A DNA stretch of 15,180 bases from Massilia sp. UBA2604 (GTDB taxonomy: Bacteria; Pseudomonadota; Gammaproteobacteria; Burkholderiales; Burkholderiaceae_D), in contig DDKG01000151.1 in assembly GCA_002339265.1 (NCBI GenBank), forward strand, positions 13,505-28,684, in the 5' to 3' direction. The position numbers and the translations under genes were made by a program. This document shows, one piece after another, positions 14,501 to 15,180 of the stretch (positions within the stretch are counted from its first letter, which is position 1; every line of letters starts with the position of its first letter). The notes under the pieces are model-generated. The model did not search any database. It saw only the letters and a program-made list of their open reading frames with translations, and was not told the origin of the DNA.

Positions 14501-15164
14501 AGCGCGTGGCGCGGCCCAGCGCGCGCAGGCCGAACGGGTCGGCCAGCACGGCGATCCACTCGTTATCGATGTTCTGGGTAAAGCTGCCGGCGACGATCCA
14601 CAGCACGAAGAAGCCCATCACGCCGACATAGACCATCATGATCGAGCGCGTGGTGGCGGCCAGCAGCATCAGCAAGGCGCCGATGAAGAACAGGTTGGGC
14701 ACGACCAGCACGCCCAGCGCCCACAGGTAGGCCGCGCCAGGGAAGGGACCGACGCGCTCGGCGTCGACCCACGGCATGACAGGGCCGAGCATCGTGCCGA
14801 GTACGATCATGGCGAAGATCAGCAGGCAGGCCACCAGGCCGGCGGCGAAGCGGCCGATCAGGTAGTCGTGCTTTTTCATCGGCGTGGCGAACAACATGTC
14901 GGAAATGCCGACCTCGCCGTCGCGCAGCACGCCGCCGGCGATGAAGATGGTGACGACGAACATCGACATCAGGCTGAAGATGCCGAGCATCTGCGCGACC
15001 ACGGTCGGCGCATTGCGGTTGACGTTGCCGATGCTGCCACCCACCTGGATCGCATCGCTGGTGGTGGCGCCGAAGGCCAGCGCGCCGAAGATCAGCGCGC
15101 ACACCCACAGCAAGGGCTGGCGCAGCTGGAAGTCCAGCTCGAACTTGAAGAATTCTCTCAGCAT
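11583..15164 (-). CDS. ABC-2-type permease fused to M1-family metallopeptidase domain
   Basis: A 1193-residue inner-membrane protein. Residues 1-590 carry about 12-13 predicted helices in two ABC-2-permease-like halves (about 18-261 and 320-586), each with a cytoplasmic stretch such as RDGEVGISDMLFATPMKKHDY. Residues 590-1193 form a soluble domain with the M1 zinc site: HEMAH (H932, E933, H936) and third ligand E956, with HYRKG (Y1012 as likely proton-donor tyrosine). The GxMEN exopeptidase motif is replaced by NTIPFSES (E909), and 19 rather than 18 residues separate H936 from E956. Similar fusions are annotated as ABC permease/M1 aminopeptidase; the peptidase side probably faces the periplasm and the substrate is unknown. 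GAGGAGG precedes the ATG by five bases. A TGA lies just upstream (15177-15175), perhaps the stop of an ABC ATPase gene outside the window. Confidence 0.9.
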   Translation of the reverse strand: MLREFFKFELDFQLRQPLLWVCALIFGALAFGATTSDAIQVGGSIGNVNRNAPTVVAQMLGIFSLMSMFVVTIFIAGGVLRDGEVGISDMLFATPMKKHDYLIGRFAAGLVACLLIFAMIVLGTMLGPVMPWVDAERVGPFPGAAYLWALGVLVVPNLFFIGALLMLLAATTRSIMMVYVGVMGFFVLWIVAGSFTQNIDNEWIAVLADPFGLRALGRATRYFSTAESNAGLPDIGGYMLANRLLWSAVALVLVGLTLALFKPQRAGTGKRLFSKAKAQATPAFVPVQVALPRVAPRFTNATRWAQCRHIFAFDAVAVFKSVPFLVMLLFGVLNMVGSASVLDEMFGTDVYPRTHLMIDLLQGSFNFLLIIIVTFYAGELIFKERQARIADVSDAMPMPNWAPLVAKSLALVGVVLVFLFAGILTAIAIQLFRGGAPVEFGVYVKGVFMAGLPFVLMALVAIVLQVVTNNKFIGYLLMIVLLISQIVLSVMHFDHNLYNIALLPETPYSDMNGFGHFVTGWAWFALYWTLFCLAALIVAQAFWVRGLSVEWRVRVREAGRRLRGGAGVALALCTFAFALVGGWIFHNTVTLGRYEAKNVGMDKQARYEKNYRQYKDLPHAKVTEVRAAVDIYPEQRRVTIKGHYVLENKTGQPLDTLRLQFNPDVVTTLGKLPPHQVVLEDAESGFRILKLTTPLAPGAHLPLDFTVDAHRQGFSNSGKADTFNLNGTFFNNHELFPMIGYQSDFELTDRNERRKRGLGEPVRMAKLEDEAARANSMFGGGADWISFETTVSTSGDQIALAPGYLQRSWTENGRNYYHYKMDQKMMPFFAYLSARWQVKKGEWNGIPIEIYHDAKHGYNVDRMIEATRKSLDYFTAEFTPYQHKQVRILEFPNYQTFAQSFANTIPFSESIGFIADLRKKEDIDYVFYVTAHEMAHQWWGHQVTAANVQGATMLIESLSQYSALMVMEKEYGRHQMRRFLRYELDRYLRSRGGEVIEELPLNRVENQDYIHYRKGSLIFYRLRDEIGEQALNRALKRFLEDKGYQESPFTTSKELLDYIRAEAPPDKHALISDMFEKIVFYDNRVTEASAKKRSDGQWDVTMKLHLAKMEADGKGKETPRAYDEPVEIGVFARTKGGTEADEKVLLLEKRVLSGDNPVVTVTVKEQPFEVGVDPYNKMIDRVSRDNRKEVSVE

Positions 15165-15180
15165 GCCGCCCTCCTCACGC

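Overview
The window reads as a high-GC betaproteobacterial chromosome, most likely family Oxalobacteraceae (Massilia/Telluria/Janthinobacterium-like). The grounds are the TorF-type porin–glnK–amtB–gshA order, the Thiobacillus-type gshA family, a class II (B12-dependent) ribonucleotide reductase and a DUF5329 protein. This placement is an inference from gene content and synteny; no search was run. No tRNA, rRNA, CRISPR array, integrase or transposase is visible. Coding density is high and no gene-free stretch exceeds 300 bases.

Left third (1-5594). Minus-strand genes run from the porin leftwards: porin (5594-4860), glnK (4840-4502), amtB (4487-3087), a strong intrinsic terminator (3041-3066), gshA (2928-1627) and the N-terminal 199 residues of gshB (599 to the window edge). 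A plus-strand SAM-dependent methyltransferase (770-1483) sits between gshA and gshB and ends inside a pair of inverted REP-like palindromes (1480-1580). The porin–glnK–amtB unit has a near-consensus sigma-54 promoter (5662-5677) and an NtrC-type palindrome about 150 bp upstream, so it is very probably a nitrogen-starvation operon: the outer-membrane pore and AmtB would move ammonium or another small solute, and GlnK would gate AmtB. GshA and GshB are the two steps of glutathione synthesis.

Middle (5848-9208, plus strand). ubiK (ubiquinone biosynthesis accessory factor) diverges from the porin and is followed by nrdJ, a B12-dependent ribonucleotide reductase with a TSCPD domain and a C-terminal cysteine cluster, and then by a small SirB2-family membrane protein.

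Right part (9243-15180). A secreted TPR protein and a secreted DUF5329 protein lie on the minus strand, and a secreted lipocalin-like protein on the plus strand. An unusual tandem array with a TGA every 4 bases and a 12-bp GC hairpin separate the last gene from a convergent 1193-residue minus-strand protein that fuses an ABC-2-type permease region to an M1-family metallopeptidase domain. Its ABC ATPase partner probably lies just beyond the right edge.

I see no clearly new multi-gene system. The items most worth a second look are the REP pair that supplies the methyltransferase stop codon and splits gshA from gshB, the NtrC palindrome lying within a possible ubiK promoter, and the every-fourth-base stop array next to the hairpin.
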